Assembly (NCBI GenBank): GCA_049999725.1
Contig: JBNGIS010017169.1
Location: forward strand, 1 to 33,602
Direction: 5' to 3'
Length of the DNA stretch: 33,602 bases
Source of the DNA: Haplomitrium mnioides
Taxonomy: Eukaryota; Marchantiophyta; Haplomitriopsida; Calobryales
The notes beneath the pieces were generated by a model. It was not told the origin of the DNA. It saw nothing but the letters and a program-made list of their open reading frames with translations, and searched no databases. The position numbers were made by a program, and so were the translations under genes. Positions 1-10,931 of the stretch are shown here, piece after piece (positions within the stretch are counted from its first letter, which is position 1; the number at the start of each line of letters is the position of its first letter).

Positions 1-1908
1 GTCATCCGCAACACCGCCAGACATTTGAATTTCCAATGCAGCCTTATTCAACTGGTTGCAAACATTCTTTCAGCTTCCAACGCCCAACAGGTAAAAACTT
101 TCTCCTTCGCAACCTCTTTCCTTCTATTCGCAACAGGAACTTGCATGGATCAGTTCGCAACATTCATTCGATTCCTTCCGAATCATCCTTCACTTGAATC
201 AATCACAAACTTATCATTCAATCTCCATTCTTCGATTCAGCCATCTTTAATTCCACATGAAAGGAAGTCTTCACAGCAGTTGATTGATCTCATCAGAAGC
301 TCAATGTAAGAACAACACTCGCCTTCGAAATCAGATCCTCGAATTTTCACAACCACACGGTCGAACTTTCGTCTCTCGAATCTATACCCTTTTCGAACTT
401 TCAAACTTTCACCCCGTCCGATTCGAACTTTCAAACTTACTTCCCTTCAGTCTGTATAGGTGATAGGTCATCCTTTCGCTAATGCTCATTTATTCTTCCC
501 ATAATCCAGATTCTTGATAGATCATCCTTTCGGCCATTGAGTTATTACTCCCCTTAGTCACTCGTAGAAAAGTTCGATGTAAGAATAGTAACTCCCATAA
601 ATCCATTTCAAACTTTCTCATATTCTCCGCAAGACCAGTTCAAACTTTCAAGATCACCCTTTTCTTCAGTCTGAATCGTCTACATATCACCATTTCAGCC
701 GCTTAATCCTTCTCGCTTCGAATCCAATTTAACCAGTCCTCCCCACTTAGGAAGGCTAATCGGAACCAACTTAAGTGGGCTCCCCACTTAGGAGGGTTCA
801 ATTCCGCTACATTCTTCAGATCGGACTCATCGCGGACAACAGACTCTTCAGATTCTTCGGATTCTTCAAATTCTCCGCGATCGAATCCTTCTCTTCAATC
901 TTTCTAATTCATCCCCACGCGCAGATACCATGGCCAAGTCATCGCTTCTTCATCACTACTTGAATTCTTCTTCGCAGAGATATCTCCTTGCATTCATATT
1001 CAAAATTCTTCTTCCACTGCTAGGACAGGACCTTCTTCTCCATCGTAGGAGCTTTGCTTCCACATTTCTAACCATCCGGCATTTCTCTTCTCATCACATC
1101 GCTCCCTAGCACAGATTTCATTATCGCATAGGTTGATCGCTTTCTTCCTTATCATATTTCGTATGCCGCAAGGCTTTCAGCGCAGTCTGCAGCCTTCACT
1201 TTGTAGCATCTTCTCTGAGCGCACAACATGATCGCAGCCTTCCTCTTCATTCGTATACAGATCCCATCATTCTTCACATTTCTTCCTCAGAGAAGAAAAT
1301 CTTTCCTTCCTACAAATCGATCTCGTCAATCCGTCAGATCACAGAAGAGGAGCCTTCTTACAAATCGATTCTCCACCAGCTCGTCACACACTGTAGCTGC
1401 ATTTGTCCCATAAGTTTTCTCCAATAAACTACAAACAATATATAACCATTTGACACTAACTTACTTCCGAGAGGCATCCCCACAAGGGTATAAGGCCACC
1501 GCTTAATACTCTGCCCCTGGACGGATCTAGTTCAGGGCACACAACAGGGCAACTTGTCCTCCAATACACTTCAACTGGCTCTTGGGCAAGCTGTCCATCA
1601 ACACTAGAAATAGAAATAAATAGAGGCTAGCCTTGGCCCTCAACAACTAGATTAGTTTTACAACACAAAAGTATATTTTTCTTTTTCTTCTTCTTCCCTG
1701 AAAAAGAAATCAACTTCCTCATCACCTAGCCTTCTCTCCTTTCCAACTACATCCCAAAATTTACTCACCAGTACTTATTTATATATTCTTACACTTTACT
1801 CTCATTATACACAAAACTGAAGCTTTACCACTTCCCTCTCACCCCACTGCGCAGAAGAGACCTCCTTTGAGTCGTTTCTGACCTTTTGTCAGGAACTATG
1901 CTCCCACA
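1..1908 (-). repeat. Partial antisense LTR, related to the Gypsy-1 LTR
   Basis: Read on the minus strand, this stretch begins with a version of the Gypsy-1 LTR start and runs off the left edge of the window. The complement of 1881-1908 matches the LTR start at 5016-5043 (TGTGGGAGCATAGTTCCTGA here). The complement of about 1690-1740 matches the gagaaggctaggtgatgagg block near 5185. The complement of about 1460-1600 matches the block near 5300-5440 (dispersed matches around ggacagcttg, ccctgaact, gcggtggcctta, gtgcctctcg). Further left, runs of gaactttcaaactt mirror the gaaagtttgaaaatt part near 6890-6980. Divergence is much greater than between the two Gypsy-1 LTRs, so this is a related family or an older copy. 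No Gypsy-1-like polypurine tract lies beyond 1908, so 1908 is probably the outer edge of a 5' LTR or of a solo LTR. Short reading frames in it are not genes. Confidence 0.75.
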
Positions 1909-2309
1909 AGCACCAAAATGATCGAGGACTAGGATCATACAAGGAAAGCTCTTGGAGGGCATGATACAAGCATACGAACAGGAGTAGATACATATTTGTT
2001 TTCAGGGCAGTTTCTTCATCTATTAACAACATCAATTTCTCATTCATTTTTCTTTCGGTTGTAGATATCGATTGACTCGCATTCAGTCAATTCTTTCTCA
2101 TTTTCATTTTAGTACTTCATTTTTCTGCTTAAAGCAGAAACATAGACAGGTAGATGGGTATGTGATTGACCAAATTTTGGACCAATTACCAATGTGTACA
2201 AAGTACAGAATAATTGCTGCCCTAACCTAGCAGTTGCATTCGCCAGACATCCTGGTTCCTCTTACTTATTCACAGGTACTCTCAGCATAAATAGAGCACA
2301 GACCTCCAA
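1909..2309. other. Unassigned spacer between the antisense LTR and the copia gag
   Basis: I see no gene here. The expected copia 5' LTR (a partner of the 110-bp 3' LTR at 18223) and a tRNA-Met primer site should lie in this interval, but I cannot recognise either, so the copia 5' end is probably lost or too diverged. A perfect 9-bp inverted repeat with a single central base lies at 2122-2140 (TTTCTGCTT, a, AAGCAGAAA). Its role, if any, is unknown. Confidence 0.5.
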
Positions 2310-3143
2310 GTGGCATCTATAGAATCTCTGAAATTTCATGCACTCAAATTGGATGGCTCCAATTACTCATCATGGTCACTAGATGTCACAAAATTTATGA
2401 TATCCAAAGGTATCCATGAAATACTCAACACAGACAATGATATAAACCCATATAATGCAGCTTGAGCCCTCATCCTAATCCGGCACCATTTGGTAGAACC
2501 CCTGAGACTCCAATACTTGAACTATAACAGTCCCCACCTACTGTGGGCAAAACTGAAACTCAGAATTGACCACCTGACAAGTATATCGCTCTCTGCAACG
2601 AGACACGACTTGATTAATCTCTGAGTTCAGGACTATACGTCCATAGTCAATTACAATAGCGAATTATTTTGCATTGTCTCACAATTGGCAATTTGTGGTC
2701 ACCCCATGGCCGATGAAGAACATATAGAGAAGACTCTATCAACTTTTCCTGTGAGCAATCTCATTTTGGCATCACAATACCGTAATATGCGATTCACCCG
2801 ATACTCTGAACTCATAGCATACATGCTACTAGCTGAAAAGCATCAACTCCTCCTCGTGGAAAATGCGAAGAAATGACCCTCAAGGTCTGCCGCACCTCCA
2901 CAATACCCTAAATCACACTTTACAGGGACTGGACAATAACCTCACTCCAAAAACAGAAGCTTCTCTAGAGGCCGAGGAAGAGGACACTCCAGATTTAGGG
3001 GGAGCACTACCCGTCCTAACACTAGTCAACCTCCCACCCCCAACAATAAGGATAGACATATCAAACGTCAAACATCGACGACACTAGAATGCGCTCAATG
3101 GCGCACATGGACCAACAAAGGAGGCAAACAATCCTCTAGAGAC
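2310..3143 (+). pseudogene. gag: copia gag remnant
   Basis: Gag would package the element RNA into virus-like particles in the cytoplasm. One frame runs from a GTG at 2310 (probably a mutated ATG) to tandem TGA codons at 3144. It is broken by TGA at 2463 and 2622 and by further stops, including TGA at 2874. The N-terminal part carries the copia gag pattern LKLDGSNYSSWS near residues 12-23. The C-terminal part has an arginine/glycine stretch (SFSRGRGRGHSRFRGS) typical of the nucleic-acid-binding tail. The CCHC zinc knuckle expected next is ruined: only the last cysteine context (LEC) near 3090 can be placed. The protease remnant follows in the same frame. The call rests on these motifs plus the integrase downstream. 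Confidence 0.75.
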
Positions 3144-3149
3144 TGATGA

Positions 3150-3590
3150 AGTCAATCTTATCCACACCAACCACAAACTTGCAGAGTACCCGCGCACCTA
3201 GCGCGACTATACCAACAGAACATTAAACCTCACAATCATGAGATACACGACAACCTATTAGAATTGACAAACATGGATGAATATCCATCATATGATCTAC
3301 ATCCTGAGAGTCACATGACTTATCCCTCTTTATCCAATGAGGACAACAAATCCGAGATAACCTGCATTGTAGATAGTATATCTTTGCATACCATATTGCA
3401 AGACCAAAAATACTTCTCATTGATTAAACCTTCTTCCAGGCTTATGACCACGATCACTGGCCACAACCAAATTGAAGAAGGACATGGTCTAGCTACCATA
3501 CTTTTTCCAAATGGTACCAAACTAGACATCAAATATGCAATTTATACACCTGCAACAACCACAAACCTCATCAGTTTCCAAGATATATGA
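3150..3590 (+). pseudogene. copia aspartic protease remnant
   Basis: This domain would cut the Gag-Pol polyprotein. It stays in the gag frame after the TGA pair at 3144-3149. The motif CIVDSISLHTIL, coded near 3363-3398, corresponds to the copia WxxDSGAT active site; the catalytic Asp and Ser remain, but the glycine after them is replaced by isoleucine, which should destroy activity. Downstream, a glycine-rich strand (IEEGHGLATILFPNGT) and the final NLISFQDI match the usual end of the copia protease domain (NLLSxxxL). A TGA ends the frame at 3588, yet the same frame continues beyond it into the integrase N-terminus, so that stop is likely a mutation rather than a real end. Confidence 0.75.
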
Positions 3591-4690
3591 CAAAACGATT
3601 TTCACATTCAAACCAGATTCTTTCAGGACAATGAAGTCCTCCATATACTGAGTCCAACAGCAACAAGCTTTGACATACAAGAATCATTCTTGTTATCACC
3701 ACTTGGATTGTACACTACAAAAAGATGTTCATATTATGTCTCTACGACATCGATCTCTATAGCCCTTACATGGCACAATCACCTAAGACATCCCGGATGA
3801 GACATGTTCTACCGCATCAAAAAGGATAGTAAAGGCATGCCACAGAACATGCATCCACTGCCATTGAATACCCTAGCTTAGCATATGCACAAGGCAAAGT
3901 GAGAATTGCACCTTCTCATAACAAAACAGCAATCATGATTCCTCGATTCATCAAGAGAATCCACATTGATGTCTGTGGACCTATCCATCCACCTTTAGGA
4001 CCATTCAGATGCTTCCTAGTCACCATTGATGCATCATCCAAATGGTCACAAGTATCTCTACTCACGACCAAAGACATGGTGTTCCCGAAACATCTATATC
4101 AAATCTTGAAACTCTCGACATAATTTTTTAATTACCCAATCAGAATTTTGAGAGTGGACATCGTTGGAGAATTCTCTTCACAAACTTTTGACAACTTTTG
4201 CACATCCATCGGCATAGATAAACAATATTCACTTCCACATGTACACTGTCAAAATGGCATTGCAAAATCTGCTGTTAAGAGAATACAACTAATAGCAAGA
4301 CCATTACTTCTGAATTCAAACCTCCCCATCACTGCTTGGGGACACACATTCATGCACGCAACATCCTTGCTATGTTATAGACCATTTGCATTCAATCAGT
4401 GTTCCCCACACCAACTTGCAACTAGAATTCCTGCAGATCTCTCGCATCTTTGCACATTTGATTGCCTCGTCCTTGTCCCAATCTTAGGACAACATCAAAC
4501 AAAGATAGGACCCCAACACCAAAAAGGCATATATATCAGTTTTGAATCTCCTTCCATCATCTGGTATCTTGAACCTTCAACCTCTGATGTGTTTAAGTCT
4601 CGATTTGCAAACTGTCAATTCTTTAAGAAATCTTTCTACATCTGTTACAATCGGAAAAAGCTGTACAACCCAAACATGAGGACAACTTAA
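3591..4690 (+). pseudogene. copia integrase remnant
   Basis: Integrase would insert element cDNA into host DNA. The N-terminal zinc-binding part is seen as WHNHLRHPG near 3768-3795, matching the copia WHxRLGHP pattern. A TGA follows at 3798 and a frameshift lies near 3835. The core is in a second frame, 3899-4690, with one TAA at 4121. The first catalytic Asp is in HIDVCGPI and the second in LRVDIVGEF. At the third position the usual NGxAE reads NGIAKSA, so the catalytic Glu has become Lys (a G-to-A change). Stop codons and the E-to-K change make it inactive. Length and order fit the copia integrase core plus the start of its C-terminal part. Confidence 0.85.
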
Positions 4691-4704
4691 TATGACACTA
4701 GCAC

Positions 4705-5015
4705 TTGCCATTAAACTTTGACCAACAAGACAAACATTTCGATGCCAAAGTCAGACGAATCCTCAATTTAGAGCAAACATTACTCAAAATGCTTGACGCA
4801 TTTAACAATGCAGCCAACATCACCAAATCGCATGTTGAAGCAGCCAACGCACCAGCACGACTTCAAAAAGTTGACGTCCCTACCATTGAAATACAGCCTA
4901 AAGCAAAACGTGACAGACCTAATGGCTCAAAGAATAAACCAAAATCACGGACATCATTACACGTTGCAACCGATAATGATGAAGTAGCAATTGACTATTC
5001 CCATACCAGTCAAAT
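4705..5015 (+). pseudogene. copia integrase-RT linker
   Basis: This open stretch lies in a different frame from the integrase, so a frameshift separates them near 4690-4705. It includes KRDRPNGSKNKPKSR, which resembles the RGRPKGSKN motif often found between integrase and RT in plant copia polyproteins. It ends at the Gypsy-1 insertion point. If one CAAAT copy and Gypsy-1 are set aside, the frame carries on into 17350 without a shift, which supports the nested arrangement. Confidence 0.7.
5011..5015 (+). repeat. Target site duplication (left), CAAAT
   Basis: CAAAT immediately precedes the first TG of the 5' LTR. The identical pentamer sits directly after the last CA of the 3' LTR at 17345-17349. 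A 5-bp duplication is what Ty3/gypsy integrases produce. Confidence 0.9.
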
Positions 5016-8000
5016 TGTGAGAGCATAGTTCCTGACAGAAGGTCATAAACAACTTGAAGGAGTTTTTTTTCTACGCGGTGGAGTAAGAAGGAAATGGTAA
5101 AGCTTTGGTTTTGTATATAACAAGTGTAAAGTTGTAAAACTTAAGAGTAAGAGGAAATTTTAGATACAATTGGCCAAGGAGAGAAGGCTAGGTGATGAGG
5201 AAGTTGATTTCTTTTTCAGAGGAGGAGAAAAAATATATTTTTGAAAACTAATCTAAGTGTTGAGGGCTAGCTAACCCTTATCTATTTCTATCTATTGTAT
5301 GTGTTGGTGGACAGCTTGCTCAAGAGCTAGGTGAAGTGCATCGAATGATAGTTACTGATGCCCTGAACTAAGTCCGTCCAAAGATAGGAAGAAGCGGTGG
5401 CCTTACACCCCATAAGGGGGTGCCTCTCGAAAGGAAGAGAGTGTCAAAACATTATATATTGCTTCTAAGTTATTGGGAAACACTTATGGGATATTTGGAA
5501 TGAATCTGGGAAGGCCACCTATGAAGAAATGCTTCTGTGAGGAGGAGGATCTCCTACAACAAAGGAAGGTACAACGCTGACGTGTAATGTGGAGGAAGAG
5601 ATCAGTCCAGCAATGAAGATGAATCCTCTACGAATTGAAATATGGAGAAGATTTTTGCGTCGAAGGAATATTGCGTCATATTGAATGCATCAAGTATGCG
5701 CATTTGCGAGTTGGGAAGAATTTTTGGATATTTCAAAGATATGGTTTCTAGCTTCTCAGCAGACGAGATAAAAAAGGACAGGATTCATAAGTGAAAAATT
5801 GTCCTGCATGCGAACCTTGTTGTGGAGATTCTATAATCAGAAATGCAGTCCTATGGAAAAATCGATCTCTGCTACGTGAGACCTCCTGTGGGTTGGTAGC
5901 TGAGAGGTCCGAGAGGAATTCATGTGTGTGAAAATCCCTTGTAAACCCCTGTGAAGAAATTAAGGTGAAAGGAGGTTCTGAAGATGAAGGTAAGTTACAA
6001 GGAGATCCCTGAAAGAATCGACTTGCAAACAATCAACCTGTGACGAAAATGTTATTCGAGATGAGGATCTGCAAGGTGGCCTGCGAATCAATCCCCAGTG
6101 GAGAGGAGTCTTACGAATTGAAGGAAGGATTGACCAGCATTGAAGATCCCTCTGAAGAAATCGAATGCTATGACAAATTTTAATGAACAAACCAGTGTCC
6201 AGCGATTCTTAATGCGATGAAGTGAAATAAGAAGAACGAAGATACTTGGAGAAATTGATCTCTAGAGAATTGAAGCGATGTCGCGAGTAGATTTGCGTGA
6301 GTGCCTGGTACAGAAATTTGAGGGAAAGAAATCATTCAGAGATGAATGATCGGATATGATGAAAGTTTGCGAAGGATGTTGCGAAGTGGAAATTGATCGA
6401 GATGTTGTGCGACTTGTTTGACAATGAAAGTGGAATTAAATTTTAAAAGGAACAAGTTTGATTTGAAAACAAAGGAAGGAAGGTCCGTGAGTCTGAAAGA
6501 CGGATGGGAACCAAGTCCTCCGATGTGAGGTGCCCCAGTTGAGAGGGATCCGAGGTGAGTCCGAAGTGGGCATCCGTGGGATTCGATGCATGTCCGTGTG
6601 GGTATCCATTGTGGGGAGCCTCGGTTAAGAGGGTTTCAAGTGGGGCTACGAAGTGTAATCCCCAGTTAAAATGGATCCGTTCCGAGGTAGTCGATGGATT
6701 GTAAGCAACAGATTGGAAAGGCGAAACAGTGACTAAGTGAAATGGTGATAAGAAAAGCGGTGACTTGTTAGCATTCTACATGATTGAGGATTGTTGCAAA
6801 AGAACAACTACGAAGCAAAGTTTGAAGGGCAAAGCAGCGCTTTATCATAGTTTTGGTGTTGATTGTGGAAGTCGAACTGAAAGTTCAAAAGTTTGAAAAG
6901 TCGAAGCAAATGCTCGATAGAATTTGAGAAGTTTGAAATCGAAAAGAGAGGAAATGAAGAGTTAGTGAAAGTTTGAAAATTAGCATAAGAACAATTGTTA
7001 GTAATTAGTTCTGATTGTGAGTGAAGTTAGTATAAGTTAGTGAAAACGAGTTGTTTAGCTTAAGAAAAAATTGTGAGTTGATAGTTCTTATTGGAAGCTT
7101 AGTGAGAAAGAGTTAGCCTATGAAGAGAAGTAAGTTAGTTTTTTTGAGCTGTTGCTTGTCAATTGAGCAAAACAGGGGGTACAAGCCTGTTGGCGAGTTC
7201 CCATTCTGATGGGTTGTCTCATTGTACATTAGTGCTTCAAGTAAAATTCATGAGATTCTTGTCTGTAAGGTCCCTTGCTCTTGTTGGAAATTGCAGATTC
7301 AAAAGGAGCAATATGATGAAGGAACAAGAATTTGAAGTTAAATTTGGTCGGTGAATGTTCTCCAGGTTTTCAATTGAAGAAATCAGACAGATTGCATTAA
7401 AGAAGCACATGTCACAGGGTACTTGAGTGTTTTCTGCTGGTGGGTATGGGTTATGAGTTCCAGGTTGTAATCTGTGGGAGGTTTAGTGGCAAGTCAATTC
7501 TGCTTTGAGTTCTGTTCTGTTCTGTGTGTGTGTTAATGTGTTAAATTTTAAGGAGAGAACCTTTTTGTGATTCTCCAATTAGTGGATGTTGGTTGGTGGG
7601 TTGCAATAGAGCAAGGAGTGCTCAGGATTGTGTGTGCCTATAGAATAGGTGGGCATTTCACAAACAAACAAAGTAGTGGGTGTTGGAGGAACAACAGTTG
7701 GATGTGAGATCAGGAGGATCGTTCCATAGCTGAGCTCTCAACACCAAGATCTAGGGTATATTGGGTTGGAGTGGCCTAAGTATCTAGTTTGAGGGAAGTG
7801 AAGTGGTTTAATGAAGGTAGGCACTCGAGTGTTGGTTTGAGAGTTTCAAGCAAGTTGGGAAGCTGGTTGCTTGGGAACATCTCTGATACAGCTCAAGTTT
7901 AAAATCAGCATGTACATCAGTTTTCTTATCCTAGAGATGTCAGTCATGCAATTTGTGTGATTCTTGGCTGTTGTTCTAGTATGTTGAGCAGTTGTTAGAA

Positions 8001-8214
8001 GTGCTTGTATGTGCTATTTAGAGGAGAGAAGGTTGTCAGACCTAGAAAAAGAGAGCGGTCCATCTCTGAACTAATGGAGTGCAGTTTTAGAACTCTTTAA
8101 AGAATCTGGAATGTGAGTAAAATCAATTTAAGAGCAAATTTCTATATAGATCTTGCGTGGTTCAATCTCTAGTTGCGTTTTTCGGGGATGGAGTGCCACT
8201 GCTGTGCTACGACA
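5016..8214 (+). repeat. Gypsy-1 5' LTR (3199 bp)
   Basis: It starts TGTGAGAGCATAG and ends GCTACGACA, so it has TG...CA ends, and it aligns along its whole length with 14135-17344. LTRs hold the promoter and the polyadenylation signals; I cannot place the promoter with confidence. It is long for plant gypsy LTRs. Short reading frames inside, for example the one at 7163-7354 with a counterpart at 16282-16473, recur only because the LTR is repeated, and I do not call them genes. The (TG) run at 7523-7532 is short (5 units) compared with the other LTR. Confidence 0.92.
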
Positions 8215-8226
8215 TGTGAGATTTCT

Positions 8227-8244
8227 TGGTGTTGTTGCCAGGGA
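8227..8244 (+). other. Gypsy-1 primer binding site, tRNA-Asp type
   Basis: TGGTGTTGTTGCCAGGGA lies 12 bases after the 5' LTR. From general knowledge, the complement of the plant tRNA-Asp(GUC) 3' end reads TGGCGCCGTTGCCGGGGA. The two agree at 14 of 18 positions, and all four differences are C-to-T or G-to-A. This is where the tRNA would prime minus-strand DNA synthesis. The tRNA identity is from memory and not searched. Confidence 0.75.
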
Positions 8245-8446
8245 TCTAATTTCTAGTGTTTGCTCTTAAAAGTGTGTATAGTGTTGTCAGTAATGTTGGG
8301 AACTTGTTTTACTCGCCACTATTAAATTCTATTCTTAACATTCTGTTGTGGTTGTTTTTTTTGTGTTATGTATTTTGTTTCTTTTCTGTGTGAAGAAATT
8401 CATAGAAGAAGCACCTTCTTTGTGGTGATTAGCAAGGAAGATGTGA

Positions 8447-10638
8447 ATGCGTGAAATTTCAGAAGAGGACAAAGAGAGACAAAGAAAAGAGAGAGAAGTA
8501 AGACTGGAGAGACGAGAGGAGTCTAAATTGAAGTCTAAAGAAGTTATAGTTGTTGGTAGTATTATTGGGTTAACATCATTCTCAAAATTAAATTTACCTT
8601 CTTCTACTTCTACTTCTTCTTCTTTTTCTAGGAATTCAACCACACCTACTAGTATTAAAGGTAGTGGAGCTTCATAACCTAGTGCGGTTTTGAGAACAAG
8701 GGTGACACTTGTGACTCTATTTCCTTCAGTATCAACTATGGCTCAACAAGCTCCTATAGGGGGTAATTGAACGAAGCTGAAATACCATATCTTTAAGGGG
8801 AGATCAAAAGACAATGTGGACCCATGGGTGAAAAGATTTGAAGGCATCATCAGAGCTAACCAGGAAGATTCAGATGCAGATCGGCTAAGATTGGTGGATG
8901 CTCTATTTTTAGGAAAAGCAAGAGAATGGTACGATAATTTGAGAGTGGTTTTTGGTACGTGGGTAGATCTGAGGACGGCCTTTGTGACAGAGTTCAGAGG
9001 GGCAGCATATTCAACGAGGATCTTGACCAAGCTGACCTCGATCAAGAAAAAGAAAAAGGAAGCAGTTAGGAATTACTCTCAAAGATTCAAGACAATGCAA
9101 CAAAAGCTGAGCATTGTGAACAATCCTATGGTGGACTTGGAATGGTATTTTAAGGGCTTATCAAAGAAGGAAGGACGATATGTAAGACAATAAGGGGTTA
9201 CTACTTTAGAGGAAGCTATTAAAGCCCTAGAGACATATGAAATTGCAGAACTGGGGGAGAAGTCCAATAGCAGCGAAGAGGAAAGTAAGAAAAAGAAAAA
9301 GAAGGGTAAGAAAAAGAAAAGTAAGAAGTTTAAGAAAGTGCATTAAGCACTAGTTTAGATTCAAAGGAGGAATCGAGTTCAACTAAAGAGGAGGAATCGT
9401 CATCTTCTTCCGACTCAAAGAACGAGAGGAAGAAAGCAAGAGCGCAGAAAGGAGAGTATTGATTGGGTAAGAAGGACATGAACGAGTTAACGAAGAAAAT
9501 AGAGCAAATGGTCATCAAGCAAGCTGCGAGCTCTAGGAAAAGAAGATCCACTACTTCGTTTAGGAATAATGTTTGGTGTACCCGCTGTAAGCGAGAGGGT
9601 CACATAGAGCAGGAATGTATGTATCCTCCACTTACTGTAATGTATGTACAAGCACCTTATTGGGTTGAGGAAGAACCTCCAATGATGGATCATAGGTTAG
9701 TGCAGTACCCTGTGTATGCAGTAGCCCAAGGCAGAGGAAGACCAATGGAGAGGGTATCGTATCAACAGATGCCGGGAACGTCGTATGTTCCAGCAATTCA
9801 GCCAACTACGGTGTCAGAAGCGGCACCAGGAACTTAATTAGTACCAATACATGCAGGTAGGAGATTTACAGCATGTTATAACTGTGGAGCACCGGATCAT
9901 TACGCTAATGCATGTCTATATGCAAGAAAGCTAGTAGGCTATGTACCTTTGTGTGGGGATTGTAAGAAATCTAAACACACAGAAGCAGAATGTCTAGCCC
10001 CTCCTGCGACAAAGATGATGGTAAAATATGCAGAGCCACCAGCACCTGAACCAGAGGTGAGGATGCTAGTGGAGGAACCAGAAGTGGAGATTCCCTTGTT
10101 CAGAGTGAAAACTAGGAGTAAGAGCAAGGAAAAGAAGAAACAAAGCTGGGGTGAAGTAGTTAGAGAAAACCCTAAGACAGTAGTAGAAGATAAGAATGAT
10201 CCAGAGTACAATAGGAATGATCCTGAGTATTTTCAGGATATTTCAAAGGAAGTCTTTAGAGAGTTGCAAAAAGAACTCCAAGAGAAGAGGGACCATGAAA
10301 ATAGATTGGAAAAGCAGAGAGAAAGGGAAGAGGAGAGAATGAGGAAAGATCCAGGTAGGAAAGATGGATCTAGCTTACCTTTCGAGAGAGTAAAAGTTGA
10401 TGAGTTAGATTTGGATTATAATGTGGCTTTGGATGTACAGAGGATGCCAACCAATGTGACAATGGGGCAAATCCTGAGAATGTCTGCACCACAAAGGAAA
10501 AAGTTAAGGATGCTGACCAATGCAAACAAAAGAAGGTATAAACTACCTAAGGTGTCAGCCCTGTGTCATTTTTGCCAACAGGAGCTATTCAAGAGGAGGT
10601 GCCAGAACATGGAGTTCCAAAAGTGGAGATTCAAATAA
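8447..10638 (+). pseudogene. gag: Gypsy-1 gag (capsid and nucleocapsid) remnant
   Basis: Gag would form the particle and bind element RNA. The frame can be followed from ATG 8447 (MREISEEDK..., highly charged) through TAA 8675, past a second ATG at 8738 (MAQQAP), to TAA at 9191. The capsid part contains PWVKRFEGII and AREWYDNL, matching the retrotransposon gag fold. A lysine-rich stretch follows, then a frameshift near 9345. The nucleocapsid part has three zinc-knuckle-like motifs: CTRCKREGHIEQEC near 9580, CYNCGAPDHYANAC near 9880, and CGDCKKSKHTEAEC near 9952, the last without the usual glycine. A charged, coiled-coil-like stretch rich in Glu, Lys and Arg fills 10200-10370. The true start could be either ATG. 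The leader 8215-8446 holds no other gene. Confidence 0.85.
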
Positions 10639-10931
10639 AAGGATGTAATGTGACAAATGTACCAATTGATGGTGGATCAGGGAAAAATATTATGGTGTTG
10701 GAAACCATGGAAGCACTGGGATTCAGTCACTTGGATAAAACACCTCAAGTGTTGAGATTGGTAGATCAAAGAAGATTGATTCCTGAAGGAGTGTTGAGAG
10801 GAGGTAAGACTGTGATTGGAGGGAGAGAGTTTGTTTTGGATTATGTAGTCATAAACCCTGAATCAAAATCAACATACCCTGTGTTATTGGGACAACTTTG
10901 GATGTATCAAGCCAAAGTAGTAGAAGCTTAA
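10563..10931 (+). pseudogene. Gypsy-1 protease domain
   Basis: The aspartic protease would process Gag-Pol. The active-site loop reads VPIDGGSGKNIM near 10658-10693, a DGGS variant of the DSG/DTG motif common in plant gypsy elements, followed by the hydrophobic strand containing PVLLGQLWM near 10878-10904. The frame differs from that of gag and overlaps its end (10563-10638). That could mean a programmed gag-pol frameshift or simple decay, and I cannot tell which. A TAA at 10929 interrupts, but the same frame continues into the RT region, so it probably replaced a Gln codon. Confidence 0.8.

Noticed and set aside
2275-2300. A tRNA-Met primer site for copia near ggtactctcagc
   Set aside because: Too many differences from TGGTATCAGAGC and no LTR end next to it.
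7163-7354. A 63-codon frame present at 7163-7354 and 16282-16473
   Set aside because: It repeats only because the LTR repeats; no known motif, and overlapping frames are equally open.
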